A program made the position numbers and the translations under genes. Source: Weeksella massiliensis (lineage in GTDB: Bacteria > Bacteroidota > Bacteroidia > Flavobacteriales > Weeksellaceae). Taken from it: 64,000 nucleotides of DNA. The notes under the pieces are model-generated. The model ran no database searches and was not told the DNA's origin. It saw nothing but the letters and a program-made list of their open reading frames with translations. Positions 1 to 9,417 of the stretch are shown one piece after another. The stretch is from assembly GCA_000751595.1 (NCBI GenBank), contig CCMH01000037.1:62001-126000 (forward strand), written 5' to 3'. Positions within the stretch are counted from its first letter, which is position 1. Every line of letters starts with the position of its first letter.

Positions 1-2
1 AG

Positions 3-2507
3 GAAATTTACGACGAAGGTTACAAAGCAAAACGAATGGAAGTTGGTTTTGTGGCAGGAGCCGTAAAAAAAGAGTATGTTCGTCGAGAAGAACCGGTCGC
101 TGGTGATAAAATTATTTTGTTAGGAGGTGCTACAGGACGTGATGGAGTAGGAGGTGCATCAGGTTCATCGAAAACGCATGATGGTCTCGATTTAGATGAT
201 CTTTCGGCAGAAGTGCAAAAAGGAAATGCAATTGTAGAACGTAAAATTCAACGCTTATTCCGCAATCCAGAAGTCCTAAAATTAATCAAGAAATGTAACG
301 ATTTTGGTGCAGGTGGGGTTTCGGTTGCGATTGGTGAAATTGCCCGTGGTATTTATATCGATTTGGATAAAGTGCCTTTGAAATATGCTGGTCTTAATGG
401 GACCGAATTAGCGATTTCTGAATCACAAGAACGCATGGCAGTTGCCGTAGAAGCGAAAGATGTAGAAACGTTTATTGCTTTGGCCAAAGAAGAAAACTTG
501 GCAGCAACTTGCGTAGCGGATGTTACCGATGACGAAACGATGACCTTGGTTTGGAGAGGAAAGAAAATAGTAGAAATTGATCGAAAATTTCTCGATACCA
601 ATGGGGTTCGTAAACAAGCACAAGTCAAAGTAACGGATGAAGAATATCCGAATCCGTTCGAACAAAAAGAATTTAATAAAGAACAATTTATACAAATGAT
701 GCAAGAGTTGAATCATGCATCACAAAAAGGAATGGTCGAGATGTTCGATAACAATGTCGGACGCTCAACAATTCTTAATGCTTTTGGTGGGAAAACAATG
801 GAAACGCCCGAAGATGTTTCGGTACAAAAATTTCCGACCGATGGTTTTACTACAAGTGTTTCGATGGCGGCTTTTGGGTACAATCCAAAGCTTAGTCGTT
901 GGTCGAATTATCATGGAGCTTATTTTGCGGTGATCGATTCGATTACCAAATTGGTAGCAGCAGGCGCAAATTATACCGATATTCGATTAACGTTCCAAGA
1001 ATATTTCGAGCGTTTACGAGAAGAAGCGACTCGTTGGGGGAAACCGTTTGCTGCATTGTTAGGGACAATCGAAGCCCAAAAACAATTTGGTACGCCTGCA
1101 ATCGGTGGTAAAGATTCGATGTCGGGATCGTATCAAGAAATTGATGTTCCGCCAACCTTAATTTCTTTTGCTGTTGCACCTTCTAAAGTAGAAAAAGTAG
1201 TGCAAGGAACTTTGGCAAAGACCGATTCTTTGTTGTCGGTTTTTATACCAAAACAAACAGAAGATTATTTGTTAGAGGAAGCAAATACGAAAGCAATTTT
1301 CAGTTTTATTCATCAATTAGATCGTGAGAATGTTCGCTCGATGATGACCGTGAAATTTGGTGGAATTGCCGAAACGCTTGCCAATATGGCTTTCGGTAAT
1401 GAGATTGGAGTACAAGTGAATACTTCGCTTGATCTTGTACGTTATTATCCAGGTGCGATTATCATCGAACATGAAAATGAGTTGGAGGTTCCATCAGAAA
1501 TCAACGCTAATTATTTTACAATCGGAAAAACTCAAACCGAAGCAGTTTTAGAATTTAACGAGGATAAAATTGATCTTTTGGACCTGAAATCGAAATGGAA
1601 ATCGACTTTCGAGCCGTTGTTCCCTTCGACCATCGAACCAAAAAATAAAGTAGTCGATCAACCGTTAAAAGCGGAGCAAATTTGTTACGCTTATCCAAAT
1701 CATAAAGTAGAAAAACCAAGAGTTTTTATTCCTATTTTTCCAGGAACCAATTCAGAGTACGATTCGGCAAAGGCATTCGAAAGAGAAGGCGCAAAGGTAG
1801 TTTCTGTTCCTTTCAGAAATCTTAGCAAAGAAGCAATTGCAGAGTCGGTAAAAGTTTATGTAGAAGAAATAAATAAAGCAAATATTTTCTTTATTCCTGG
1901 CGGATTTTCAGCGGCAGATGAGCCTGATGGTTCAGGAAAATTTATCGCTACGGTTCTCCGAAATGAAGAAATAAAAAAAGCTATTCACAACTTACTCGAT
2001 CGGGATGGGTTGATTTTGGGAATCTGTAACGGATTTCAGGCACTCATCAAATCGGGACTTTTACCTTTTGGTCGATTACAAGATTTAGAAGTGGATATGC
2101 CAACATTGACGTTTAATGAAATCGGACGACATGTGACGCAATTGGCAAAAGTAAGGGTCAATAAATCGCATTCTCCATGGTTGAAAGGAATGGGCGGACA
2201 AGAATATTGGGTACCGATTTCGCATGGCGAAGGTCGTTTTGTAGCCAATGAAGAGGCGCTAAATCTATTGATCGAGAAAGGACAAATTGCTACGCAGTAT
2301 GTAGATTTAGATAGTAAATTAGCCAGTAAAATGCCATACAATCCTAACGGATCTACTTTTGCTGTTGAAGGAATTGTTTCGCCTTGCGGAAAAATTTATG
2401 GCCGAATGGGACATCCGGAACGATATGAAGAAGGTTTGTTTAAAAACATTCCCGACACTTCATACATGAATATTTTCAAGAATGCAGTAGATTATTTTAG
2501 AGGATAA
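3..2507 (+). CDS. purL: Phosphoribosylformylglycinamidine synthase, 5'-truncated
   Basis: Converts FGAR, glutamine and ATP to FGAM in purine synthesis. The frame is open to the window edge, so the true start lies upstream; about 834 codons are visible of a large single-chain enzyme that is usually about 1,200-1,300 residues. The visible part starts in the synthetase region (GGATGRDGVGGAS, then GGKDSMSG) and ends with a class I glutaminase domain. That domain has the nucleophile Cys in GICNGFQ (codon at 2025-2027) and the His-Glu pair in GHPER near the end. The N-terminal domain is outside the window. It is the first visible gene of a pur cluster. Confidence 0.97.
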   Translation, partial: EIYDEGYKAKRMEVGFVAGAVKKEYVRREEPVAGDKIILLGGATGRDGVGGASGSSKTHDGLDLDDLSAEVQKGNAIVERKIQRLFRNPEVLKLIKKCNDFGAGGVSVAIGEIARGIYIDLDKVPLKYAGLNGTELAISESQERMAVAVEAKDVETFIALAKEENLAATCVADVTDDETMTLVWRGKKIVEIDRKFLDTNGVRKQAQVKVTDEEYPNPFEQKEFNKEQFIQMMQELNHASQKGMVEMFDNNVGRSTILNAFGGKTMETPEDVSVQKFPTDGFTTSVSMAAFGYNPKLSRWSNYHGAYFAVIDSITKLVAAGANYTDIRLTFQEYFERLREEATRWGKPFAALLGTIEAQKQFGTPAIGGKDSMSGSYQEIDVPPTLISFAVAPSKVEKVVQGTLAKTDSLLSVFIPKQTEDYLLEEANTKAIFSFIHQLDRENVRSMMTVKFGGIAETLANMAFGNEIGVQVNTSLDLVRYYPGAIIIEHENELEVPSEINANYFTIGKTQTEAVLEFNEDKIDLLDLKSKWKSTFEPLFPSTIEPKNKVVDQPLKAEQICYAYPNHKVEKPRVFIPIFPGTNSEYDSAKAFEREGAKVVSVPFRNLSKEAIAESVKVYVEEINKANIFFIPGGFSAADEPDGSGKFIATVLRNEEIKKAIHNLLDRDGLILGICNGFQALIKSGLLPFGRLQDLEVDMPTLTFNEIGRHVTQLAKVRVNKSHSPWLKGMGGQEYWVPISHGEGRFVANEEALNLLIEKGQIATQYVDLDSKLASKMPYNPNGSTFAVEGIVSPCGKIYGRMGHPERYEEGLFKNIPDTSYMNIFKNAVDYFRG

Positions 2508-2570
2508 TATTGGTAGGAGGAGAATCAATCAAAAATGATCGTTTTTCATCCAGAAAATAGTACATTAGAA

Positions 2571-2601
2571 CAAACAACAAACAAACAAACAATAACAAAC
2601 A
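2571..2601. repeat. ACAA-rich simple repeat in the purL-purC gap
   Basis: The 160-base gap between purL and purC holds an imperfect run of ACAA units. A GGTAGGAG near-copy of the recurrent octamer lies at 2512, just after the purL stop, and a small hairpin (GAAATG/CATTTC) follows the repeat near 2607-2626. No terminator is seen, so purC may be co-transcribed with purL. Confidence 0.5.
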
Positions 2602-2667
2602 CCCGAAATGGACATTTTCATTTCAAACAAAACAAAAAAACAAGGTTTTTAATTACAAACAACACCC

Positions 2668-3390
2668 ATGAGCTTAACAAAAAAAGACTTCATTTACGAA
2701 GGAAAAGCCAAACAAGTCTATGCAACAGATGAAGCAGACAAAGTAATTGTTTATTATAAAGACGATGCAACTGCTTTCAATGCACAGAAAAGAGGAACGG
2801 TGAAAGATAAAGGCGAAATGAACAATAAAATTTCGACGCTTATTTTTCATTATTTAATGGATAAAGGAATCCCGACCCATTTTATCGAACAGTTGAATGA
2901 TCGCGAACAATTGGTGAAAAAAGTATCAATCATTCCATTAGAAATGGTTGTGCGTAACTATGTGGCAGGTTCTATGGCGCAGCGACTTGGGTTAGAAGAA
3001 GGAGCGAAATCTCCGATAACCATTTTCGATTTATGTTATAAAAAAGATGAATTAGGAGATCCTTTGATCAACGATCATCATGCAGTTTTATTAGGCGCAG
3101 CAACGTATGACGAATTGAAAGAGCTGTATGCACAAACCGATAAAATAAACGAAGCGCTGAAAGAACTTTTCTTAGAAGCTGGTTTGATTTTGGCAGATTT
3201 CAAAATAGAATTCGGGAAAGATGTAGATGGAAATATTATACTAGCCGATGAAATTTCTCCAGATACTTGTCGTTTATGGGATGTAGAAACCGGGAAGAAA
3301 TTAGACAAAGATCGTTTCCGTAGAGATTTGGGTGACGTTTCAGAAGCGTACCATGAAGTGTATAACCGTTTATCGGCAATAGTAAAATAA
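2668..3390 (+). CDS. purC: SAICAR synthase
   Basis: Joins CAIR and aspartate, using ATP, to give SAICAR in purine synthesis. The 240-residue length fits the short bacterial form. Typical motifs are present: YEGKAKQVY at the N-terminus (nucleotide-binding hairpin), the [13 protein letters not shown] segment and the [11 protein letters not shown] segment that binds substrate. It lies 160 bases after purL and 18 bases before the longest purF reading, in the same direction, so it is part of the pur operon. An overlapping small frame starting at 2535 has no support. Confidence 0.97.
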   Translation: MSLTKKDFIYEGKAKQVYATDEADKVIVYYKDDATAFNAQKRGTVKDKGEMNNKISTLIFHYLMDKGIPTHFIEQLNDREQLVKKVSIIPLEMVVRNYVAGSMAQRLGLEEGAKSPITIFDLCYKKDELGDPLINDHHAVLLGAATYDELKELYAQTDKINEALKELFLEAGLILADFKIEFGKDVDGNIILADEISPDTCRLWDVETGKKLDKDRFRRDLGDVSEAYHEVYNRLSAIVK

Positions 3391-3408
3391 CCTTTCTGTA
3401 ACGAGAGA

Positions 3409-4914
3409 ATGATCGATAAAAATTTTCATAAAAAACAACTAAAAGATTCCTATACTTCCGATTTCTATCAACGTAACCTGCTAAAAAAATATGCGTCGGA
3501 TACGGTGGACAGTATGAATGAAGAGTGTGGAATTTTCGGAGTATATTCTCCAAATCAGATCAATACTTATTCGATCACACAATTCGGATTGTTTGCCTTG
3601 CAACATCGTGGACAAGAAGCGTGTGGGGTATCTTTTCTGAAAGATGGCAACATCAAAACCATCAAAAAAACAGGGTTAGTTTTGGATGTTTTCAAAACTA
3701 TGGAAGCCGATATAGAAGATTATCAAGGGAATGCTGCAATCGGACATACACGGTATACGACTGCTGGTGGTGGAAGTAGACGAAATATTCAACCTTTGTA
3801 CACCTACAATATGTACGGGAAACCTCACTTTTCGATTGCTCATAATGGTAATTTGATTGAAGTAGAAAAGCTACGAGCCGAACTTGAAGCCGAAGGTTTA
3901 CCTTTTCTTGCAACTTCTGATACCGAAGTTCTTTTGCGATCGATCCAGAAATATTCTCATCTCGATTTGGTAGAAGCCATCCAAAAAGGAACCGAAAAAG
4001 TAAAAGGTGCATATTCGGTTTTGTTATTGACAAATAACCAAATGGCAGCTTTTCGTGACCCAAATGGGATTCGACCTTTATCGATGGGGAAACTGAACGA
4101 TGCGTATATTTTCTGTTCAGAAACGTGTGCTTTGGATGCGGTAGGAGCCGAATTTATTCGTTCTGTAGAACCTGGTGAAATCGTGATTGTAAACGAAGAA
4201 GGCGTACATTCTTATTGGCTCAAACAGAAAAAAGAACACCGCGTTTGTGCTTTCGAATATATCTATTTTGCTCGTCCGGATTCGAATATAGAAGGCAAGG
4301 AAATCTATGATTTACGTGTAGATTCTGGATGGAAATTATTCGAACAATCGCCCGTAGATGCAGATTTGGTAATTGGTGTTCCCGATTCGGGAATTCCGTC
4401 TGCAATTGGATATTCTGAAGCATCAGGAATTCCGTACGAACCAATTTTGGTAAAAAATAGATATATGTCGCGCTCATTTATCGTGCCGACGCAAGAAATG
4501 CGCGAACGGATTGTGAACCTGAAATTAAATCCTATCAAAAATAAAATCAAAGGTAAACGGTTGGTTGTCCTCGATGATTCGATTGTTCGTGGAACAACGT
4601 CTAAACTTTTGATAAAAATCCTAAAAGAAGCCGGTGCCAAAGAAATTCATTTCCGTTCGGCTTCACCGCCGATTATTGCGCCTTGTTATCTCGGGATTGA
4701 TATGCCATCTAAGGCCGATCTGATTTCTGGTAATAAGACCATCAAAGAAGTGGAAGAATATTTACAAGTAGATTCGCTCGATTTTCTTACCGTGAAAAAC
4801 TTGATGGAATTGTTAGGAAGTGATGAACATTGTTTTGGATGTTTTACCGAAAAATATCCAGTGAATTATTCGAAACAAGAAGAAACTGAAGAAAAATCGT
4901 TGCATATCGATTAG
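3409..4914 (+). CDS. purF: Amidophosphoribosyltransferase
   Basis: Makes phosphoribosylamine from PRPP and glutamine, the first committed purine step. The N-terminal Ntn-glutaminase starts at the Cys of EECGIFG; the PRPP loop is VVLDDSIVRGTTSK. Four cysteines match the [4Fe-4S] ligands of the Bacillus subtilis type: one in HRVCAFEY, one in APCYLG and a CxxC in HCFGCF. The longest reading gives about 38 residues before the catalytic Cys, long for a propeptide (11 in B. subtilis). An internal ATG at 3514 would leave only three residues, so the start is uncertain. Either way, processing must expose the Cys. Confidence 0.96.
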   Translation: MIDKNFHKKQLKDSYTSDFYQRNLLKKYASDTVDSMNEECGIFGVYSPNQINTYSITQFGLFALQHRGQEACGVSFLKDGNIKTIKKTGLVLDVFKTMEADIEDYQGNAAIGHTRYTTAGGGSRRNIQPLYTYNMYGKPHFSIAHNGNLIEVEKLRAELEAEGLPFLATSDTEVLLRSIQKYSHLDLVEAIQKGTEKVKGAYSVLLLTNNQMAAFRDPNGIRPLSMGKLNDAYIFCSETCALDAVGAEFIRSVEPGEIVIVNEEGVHSYWLKQKKEHRVCAFEYIYFARPDSNIEGKEIYDLRVDSGWKLFEQSPVDADLVIGVPDSGIPSAIGYSEASGIPYEPILVKNRYMSRSFIVPTQEMRERIVNLKLNPIKNKIKGKRLVVLDDSIVRGTTSKLLIKILKEAGAKEIHFRSASPPIIAPCYLGIDMPSKADLISGNKTIKEVEEYLQVDSLDFLTVKNLMELLGSDEHCFGCFTEKYPVNYSKQEETEEKSLHID

Positions 4915-4943
4915 TGTGCATCATCAAATCAAAAATTAAAAAA

Positions 4944-5936
4944 ATGAGTAATACCTATAAACAAGCTGGTGTCGATAAGGAAGAAGGCTACCAAACGGTC
5001 TCGAAAATAAAAGATGCCGTTGCTGCAACCCACAACAAAAATGTCTTGAATGGCTTGGGAAGTTTTGGCGCTTTTTATCAATTAAGCGGTTATAAAAATC
5101 CTGTTTTGGTTTCGGGAACCGATGGAGTCGGGACCAAATTGCGTGTCGCTTTGGACTCGAAAGTCTATGATACCGTTGGGATTGATTGTTTTGCGATGTG
5201 CGCAAATGATATATTGTGTCATGGTGCGAAGCCTTTGTTCTTTTTGGATTATTTAGCTTGCGGAAAATTAGATTCGGATATCGCTGCAGAAATTGTTGGT
5301 GGAATTGCCTATGCTTGTAAAGAAACCGGAACTGCACTTATCGGTGGCGAAACTGCAGAAATGCCGGGCATGTACCAAGTTGGTGATTATGATGTGGCTG
5401 GTTTTTGTGTAGGAGTTGTCGAACGGGACGAAATTATTGATGGTTCGAAAATAAAAGTCGGACAGAAAATTGTAGCCTTACCTTCGAGTGGTTTTCATTC
5501 GAATGGTTTTTCTTTGGTTCGAAAAATATTTCCGGACTTCAACGAAGAGTTCGAAGGCAAACCATTGTACGAAACTTTGTTAGTACCAACAAAATTATAC
5601 CAAAACGATATCTTCAAAATTAAAGATGCTGGCATCGAAATGACCGGAATTGCTCATATTACCGGTGGAGGATTGATCGAAAATGTTCCTAGAATTTTGA
5701 GTAAAGGATTGACTGCTGTGATCGAAAAGTCGAAAATAAACGTGCCAACGGTCATGCAAGAATTAGCAAAACGTGGAAACATTGCAGAAGATGAAATGTT
5801 CGGAACGTTTAATATGGGAGTTGGAATGGTTGTGATTGTGGAAGAAAATCAGGCAGAGAAAATTACAGAACTGATTGAAAATAGTTCAATTATTGGTGAG
5901 ATTACCGAAGGAAACGAAGGAATTATTTTGAAATAA
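4944..5936 (+). CDS. purM: Phosphoribosylformylglycinamidine cyclo-ligase (AIR synthase)
   Basis: Closes FGAM to aminoimidazole ribotide using ATP. Motifs include SGTDGVGTKL, GIDCFAMCANDILCHGA, IGGETAEMPGMY and GFHSNGFSLVRK, all typical of the PurM/PurL ATP-binding superfamily. I chose ATG 4944 (330 residues, the family's usual length) over a GTG at 4914 that overlaps the purF stop and would add ten unrelated residues. It sits 29 bases after purF and is closed by a strong terminator, so it is the last gene of the operon. Confidence 0.96.
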   Translation: MSNTYKQAGVDKEEGYQTVSKIKDAVAATHNKNVLNGLGSFGAFYQLSGYKNPVLVSGTDGVGTKLRVALDSKVYDTVGIDCFAMCANDILCHGAKPLFFLDYLACGKLDSDIAAEIVGGIAYACKETGTALIGGETAEMPGMYQVGDYDVAGFCVGVVERDEIIDGSKIKVGQKIVALPSSGFHSNGFSLVRKIFPDFNEEFEGKPLYETLLVPTKLYQNDIFKIKDAGIEMTGIAHITGGGLIENVPRILSKGLTAVIEKSKINVPTVMQELAKRGNIAEDEMFGTFNMGVGMVVIVEENQAEKITELIENSSIIGEITEGNEGIILK

Positions 5937-5965
5937 GAAATTCATCAAACCATAAAAAACAAAAC

Positions 5966-6003
5966 AAAAACCGAAAAAGTATATCTCTTTTTCGGTTTTT
6001 TTT
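5966..6003 (+). terminator. Terminator of the pur operon
   Basis: An A-rich stem built on CCGAAAAAG and CTTTTTCGG with a short loop is followed by a long T run. It lies 30 bases after the purM stop. Confidence 0.9.
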
Positions 6004-6086
6004 ATTTCATGCTTTTTAAAGTGATAAAAGTAATAAAGAAAATATTTAAATAATTTTTGAGATTCAGCACTTCCTACTTTTCTTCT

Positions 6087-6094
6087 TATCTTTG
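6087..6094 (+). promoter_or_regulatory. -7 element (TATCTTTG) of the PIF1-like helicase
   Basis: An exact TAnnTTTG lies 35 bases before the start codon. I see no TTG at the ideal 19-base spacing. Confidence 0.6.
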
Positions 6095-6129
6095 TATTTC
6101 ATCCCAAAAAATCCTAAATCCCAAAAATT

Positions 6130-7809
6130 ATGCAGCAATCGAAGGCTTTGGCAATCCTAAAATCTGGTAGAAATGTTTTCTTAACAGGTTCTGCAGGAGC
6201 CGGAAAAACATATGTCCTTAATCAATACATCGATTATCTAAAAAAACATGGTGTTGGAGTGGCGGTTACCGCATCTACGGGGATTGCTGCAACGCACATG
6301 AACGGGCAAACGATCCATTCTTGGGCCGGAATCGGCATTCGAGATCATGTGAGTGATCGGTATTTGGTTTCGTTGCGAGACAAAAAATATTTCAGAGATA
6401 AAATGGAGAAAGTAAAAGTTCTTATTATTGATGAGATTTCGATGTTGCATAGAAATCAGCTCGATGCTGTGGATTATGTTTTGAAGTTTTTCAAACAAAA
6501 TGATGAACCTTTTGGTGGAATACAAGTTGTTTTTTCAGGTGATTTTTTTCAATTACCGCCAATAGGTGAAGAATGGGAAGAGTCACGAGATAAATTCTGT
6601 TTCATGTCGGATGCTTGGGTAAATTCTAAAGTTCATATTTGTTATCTTACCGAACAATATCGTCAGACCAATAACGAGTTGAATGATGTTTTGAATGAAA
6701 TCCGTTCTGGGATTATTACGCAAAATACTTATGATTTACTCGAATCTAGAATTTCTTATTTTGCTGATGAAATCGAATCTCAAACGCGTTTGTATACGCA
6801 CAATATGGATGTTGATCGTCTGAATAAAGGACAATTAACAAGCATTGATTCATCTTCTAGAATTTTCGAGGCGAAAGTTTCAGGTAATAAAGCTTTGATC
6901 GAAGTTCTCAAAAAATCGGTGCTGGCAGATGAAATCCTCGAACTGAAAATCGGTGCAAAAGTTATGTTCGTTAGAAATAATTTCGATGTTGGTTTTGTAA
7001 ACGGAACTTTGGGCTATGTAAGTGGTTATACCGAAAAAAATGATCCAATCGTCAAAACCTTAGACAACGAATTTCTGATTGCGAAACCCGAAACTTGGGC
7101 AATCGAAGATGAACATGGGAAAGCTTTGGCGTCGTTTACGCAAGTTCCGCTGCGTTTGGCTTGGGCTATTACCATTCATAAATCACAAGGTATGACGCTC
7201 GATTCTGCTTTTATAGATCTTTCGAAAGCATTCGAAAAAGGACAAGGCTATGTGGCGCTTTCGCGTTTACGCGATTTACAATCTTTGCATTTGCATGGAC
7301 TCAACGAAACGGCTTTGCAAATCGACTCGTTGGCGATGAAAGCCGATAAGCGATTTCAGGAACTTTCCGAGCATATCGATCAACATTTAGACGAAGAATC
7401 TTTGCAAGAAACGTGGGCTAGATGCATTCGGAATTTTGGTGGAACTTTTGATAAAAAACAAATCAGTAAAAATTTAGAAAAACTCAATAAAACCAAAAAA
7501 GAACCTAAAAAATCTACAATTCTTATTACGCTAGATTTGGTGAATGAAGGTTTGAGTATTGATGAAATTGCCGATAAAAGAGGACTTTCTAGTTCGTCGA
7601 TCGTCGATCATCTTACCAAACTAAAAGAAGCAGGAACGGAGTTTGATTTGAAACGTTTTCGACCCGAACAATCGATCATCGAAAAAGTGCGGTATGCATA
7701 TAGTGAAATTGAGTTTGAAGAAAACAAAATTCTGAAACCTATTTACGATTATTTCGAGGGCGATCTTACGTATGAAGACATAAAAAAAGCGCTGTTGTTT
7801 ATAGTGTAA
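6130..7809 (+). CDS. PIF1-like SF1B DNA helicase with C-terminal helix-turn-helix
   Basis: An ATP-dependent 5'-3' DNA helicase by family, expected to act on replication intermediates or structured DNA. Walker A is GSAGAGKT at residues 20-27, Walker B is LIIDEISM near residue 100, followed by VFSGDFFQLPP (motif III) and TEQYRQ. The C-terminal half has ITIHKSQGMTLD and YVALSRLRDL, as in PIF1/RecD proteins. Residues about 460-559 form a separate module with GLSIDEIADKRGLSSSSIVD, which resembles the helix-turn-helix tail on some Bacteroidota helicases. It is a single gene with its own promoter. The exact substrate cannot be told from sequence. Confidence 0.9.
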   Translation: MQQSKALAILKSGRNVFLTGSAGAGKTYVLNQYIDYLKKHGVGVAVTASTGIAATHMNGQTIHSWAGIGIRDHVSDRYLVSLRDKKYFRDKMEKVKVLIIDEISMLHRNQLDAVDYVLKFFKQNDEPFGGIQVVFSGDFFQLPPIGEEWEESRDKFCFMSDAWVNSKVHICYLTEQYRQTNNELNDVLNEIRSGIITQNTYDLLESRISYFADEIESQTRLYTHNMDVDRLNKGQLTSIDSSSRIFEAKVSGNKALIEVLKKSVLADEILELKIGAKVMFVRNNFDVGFVNGTLGYVSGYTEKNDPIVKTLDNEFLIAKPETWAIEDEHGKALASFTQVPLRLAWAITIHKSQGMTLDSAFIDLSKAFEKGQGYVALSRLRDLQSLHLHGLNETALQIDSLAMKADKRFQELSEHIDQHLDEESLQETWARCIRNFGGTFDKKQISKNLEKLNKTKKEPKKSTILITLDLVNEGLSIDEIADKRGLSSSSIVDHLTKLKEAGTEFDLKRFRPEQSIIEKVRYAYSEIEFEENKILKPIYDYFEGDLTYEDIKKALLFIV

Positions 7810-7895
7810 TTCAAGTTGGGCTTAAGCTTTTTAAAAGCGAATATCCTACCAAAATATTGCGCGAAATATCTGTGAAAAAAGACCGTTTTGTAAAG

Positions 7896-7928
7896 TTGAA
7901 TTTTATCCAAAGATTCTCATTATCTTTG
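7896..7928 (+). promoter_or_regulatory. Promoter of the TsaC/YciO-family gene
   Basis: TTG at 7896-7898 and TATCTTTG at 7921-7928 are separated by 22 bases, close to the Bacteroidota consensus. The start codon follows 16 bases later. Confidence 0.6.
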
Positions 7929-7944
7929 TGTAAAACCTTTTGCT

Positions 7945-8568
7945 ATGGCCAAAATAATCCGAATTCATCCAGATAATCCACAAGAAAAAGCAATCGATCA
8001 AGTGGTCGAAGTCCTCAAAAAAGGTGGATTAATTATCTATCCTTCCGACACTGTTTATGGTTTGGGATGTGATATTACAAACTACAAAGCCATGGAAAAC
8101 TTGGCGCGACTGAAAGGGGTAAAACTCGATAAATCTCAGTTTTCGATTGTTTGTAATGATTTGAGTCATCTTTCGAATTTTACTCGTCCTATTTCAAACT
8201 CGACTTTCAAAGTTCTAAAAAGAGCTTTGCCAGGTCCGTTTACGTTTGTTTTGCAAGCATCGGGAAATCTGCCTTTGGCTTATAAAGGCAAAAAAACTGT
8301 TGGGATTCGTGTGCCCGATCATTTGGTGCCCAGAAGAATTGTCGAAAAATTAGGAAATCCGATAGCGTCTACCTCGATTTATGATGAAGACGAAATTGTA
8401 GAATATACCACAGATCCAGAGCTTATTGCAGAGAAATGGGACAAATTGGTCGATGTCGTTATTGATAGTGGATATGGCGATAATGTGGCTTCGAGTATTA
8501 TTGATGCTACCGAAAATGAAATGGTTATTTTGCGTGAAGGCAAAGGCGATATTAATGATTATTTATAA
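7945..8568 (+). CDS. Sua5/YciO/YrdC-family protein (threonylcarbamoyl-AMP synthase-like)
   Basis: The family makes threonylcarbamoyl-AMP from threonine, bicarbonate and ATP for the t6A modification of tRNA. The N-terminal motif GGLIIYPSDTVYGLGCD and the later GPFTFVL and KKTVGIRVPDH segments are characteristic. At 207 residues it matches the YciO branch, whose activity is weaker or different from that of TsaC, so the exact role is open. It is followed 12 bases later by yaaA and probably co-transcribed with it. Confidence 0.88.
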   Translation: MAKIIRIHPDNPQEKAIDQVVEVLKKGGLIIYPSDTVYGLGCDITNYKAMENLARLKGVKLDKSQFSIVCNDLSHLSNFTRPISNSTFKVLKRALPGPFTFVLQASGNLPLAYKGKKTVGIRVPDHLVPRRIVEKLGNPIASTSIYDEDEIVEYTTDPELIAEKWDKLVDVVIDSGYGDNVASSIIDATENEMVILREGKGDINDYL

Positions 8569-8580
8569 GAAAATTAAAGC

Positions 8581-9339
8581 ATGAAAATACTGATTTCACC
8601 TGCGAAATTGATGAATATTGATACAAAATCTGTTTGGAAAAAATCTACACAACCTCAGTTTTTAGAAACTTCTGAAAAAATTATGGAGGAATTGCGCGAT
8701 AAAAACGAACAAGATTTACAAAATTTGATGAAAATTTCGAGCAATTTAGCAGAGATCAATGTAGAACGTAATCAGGTTTGGACAGCTCAGCCGAATAAAA
8801 AACAAACAACACAAGCGATAACTGCATTTGCGGGAGAAGTTTATCGTGGAATCAATCCCGAAGAATTGTCAGAAGAAGCACAGAAATATTTAGATAAAAA
8901 CTTATTTATTTTATCGGGTTTGTATGGATTGTTGCGACCATCGGATCAGATTATGTTGTATCGATTAGAGATGGGGACCAAATTACCGGTTGAAAATTCT
9001 AAAGATTTGTACGGAATTTGGCGAGAACAACTAACAGAATACGTAAATCATCAGACCAAAAAAAACGAAGTCATTATCAATTTGGCAAGTAATGAATATG
9101 TGAAAGCATTGGACAAGAAAAAGTTAAACTCACCATTGATAGAGGTTGAGTTTATGGATTTCAAAGATGGAAAATTGAAAAAAATTATGATGTATTTCAA
9201 GCATGCACGTGGAGAAATGGCGCGTTGGTGTGCAGAACATCAATGCAAAGAAGTAGAAGAGCTGAAAACTTTTGATGGAATGGGCTATCAGTTTGATGCC
9301 AATCTTTCGACCGATAAACGATTGGTTTATACCCGATAA
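8581..9339 (+). CDS. yaaA: Peroxide stress protein YaaA (UPF0246)
   Basis: YaaA is a cytosolic DNA-binding protein of the helix-hairpin-helix type that lowers free iron and oxidative damage in E. coli. Matching signatures are MKILISPAKLM at the start, FAGEVYRGI, LFILSGLYGLLRPSD in the middle and FKHARGEMARW near the end. The 252-residue length is typical. It lies 12 bases after the TsaC/YciO-like gene. Its function in this organism is inferred from the family. Confidence 0.93.
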   Translation: MKILISPAKLMNIDTKSVWKKSTQPQFLETSEKIMEELRDKNEQDLQNLMKISSNLAEINVERNQVWTAQPNKKQTTQAITAFAGEVYRGINPEELSEEAQKYLDKNLFILSGLYGLLRPSDQIMLYRLEMGTKLPVENSKDLYGIWREQLTEYVNHQTKKNEVIINLASNEYVKALDKKKLNSPLIEVEFMDFKDGKLKKIMMYFKHARGEMARWCAEHQCKEVEELKTFDGMGYQFDANLSTDKRLVYTR

Positions 9340-9389
9340 TCAAAGAATCCTACCAGAAAAAAATAAATAAAATATCCATACTTTCCTAC

Positions 9390-9397
9390 TATCTTTG
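9390..9397 (+). promoter_or_regulatory. -7 element (TATCTTTG) of the large outer-membrane lipoprotein
   Basis: An exact TAnnTTTG lies 20 bases before the start codon. A GGTAGGAT octamer (reverse orientation) lies at 9347-9354, between the yaaA stop and this element. Confidence 0.6.
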
Positions 9398-9417
9398 TGT
9401 AGATAAACAACAAAGGA

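Noticed and set aside
2535-2732. Small ORF overlapping the purC start
   Set aside because: It lies in simple-sequence DNA and in another frame of purC; it has no protein-like pattern.
3698-4063. 121-codon antisense frame in purF
   Set aside because: The composition is a shadow of purF codons and no domain is visible.
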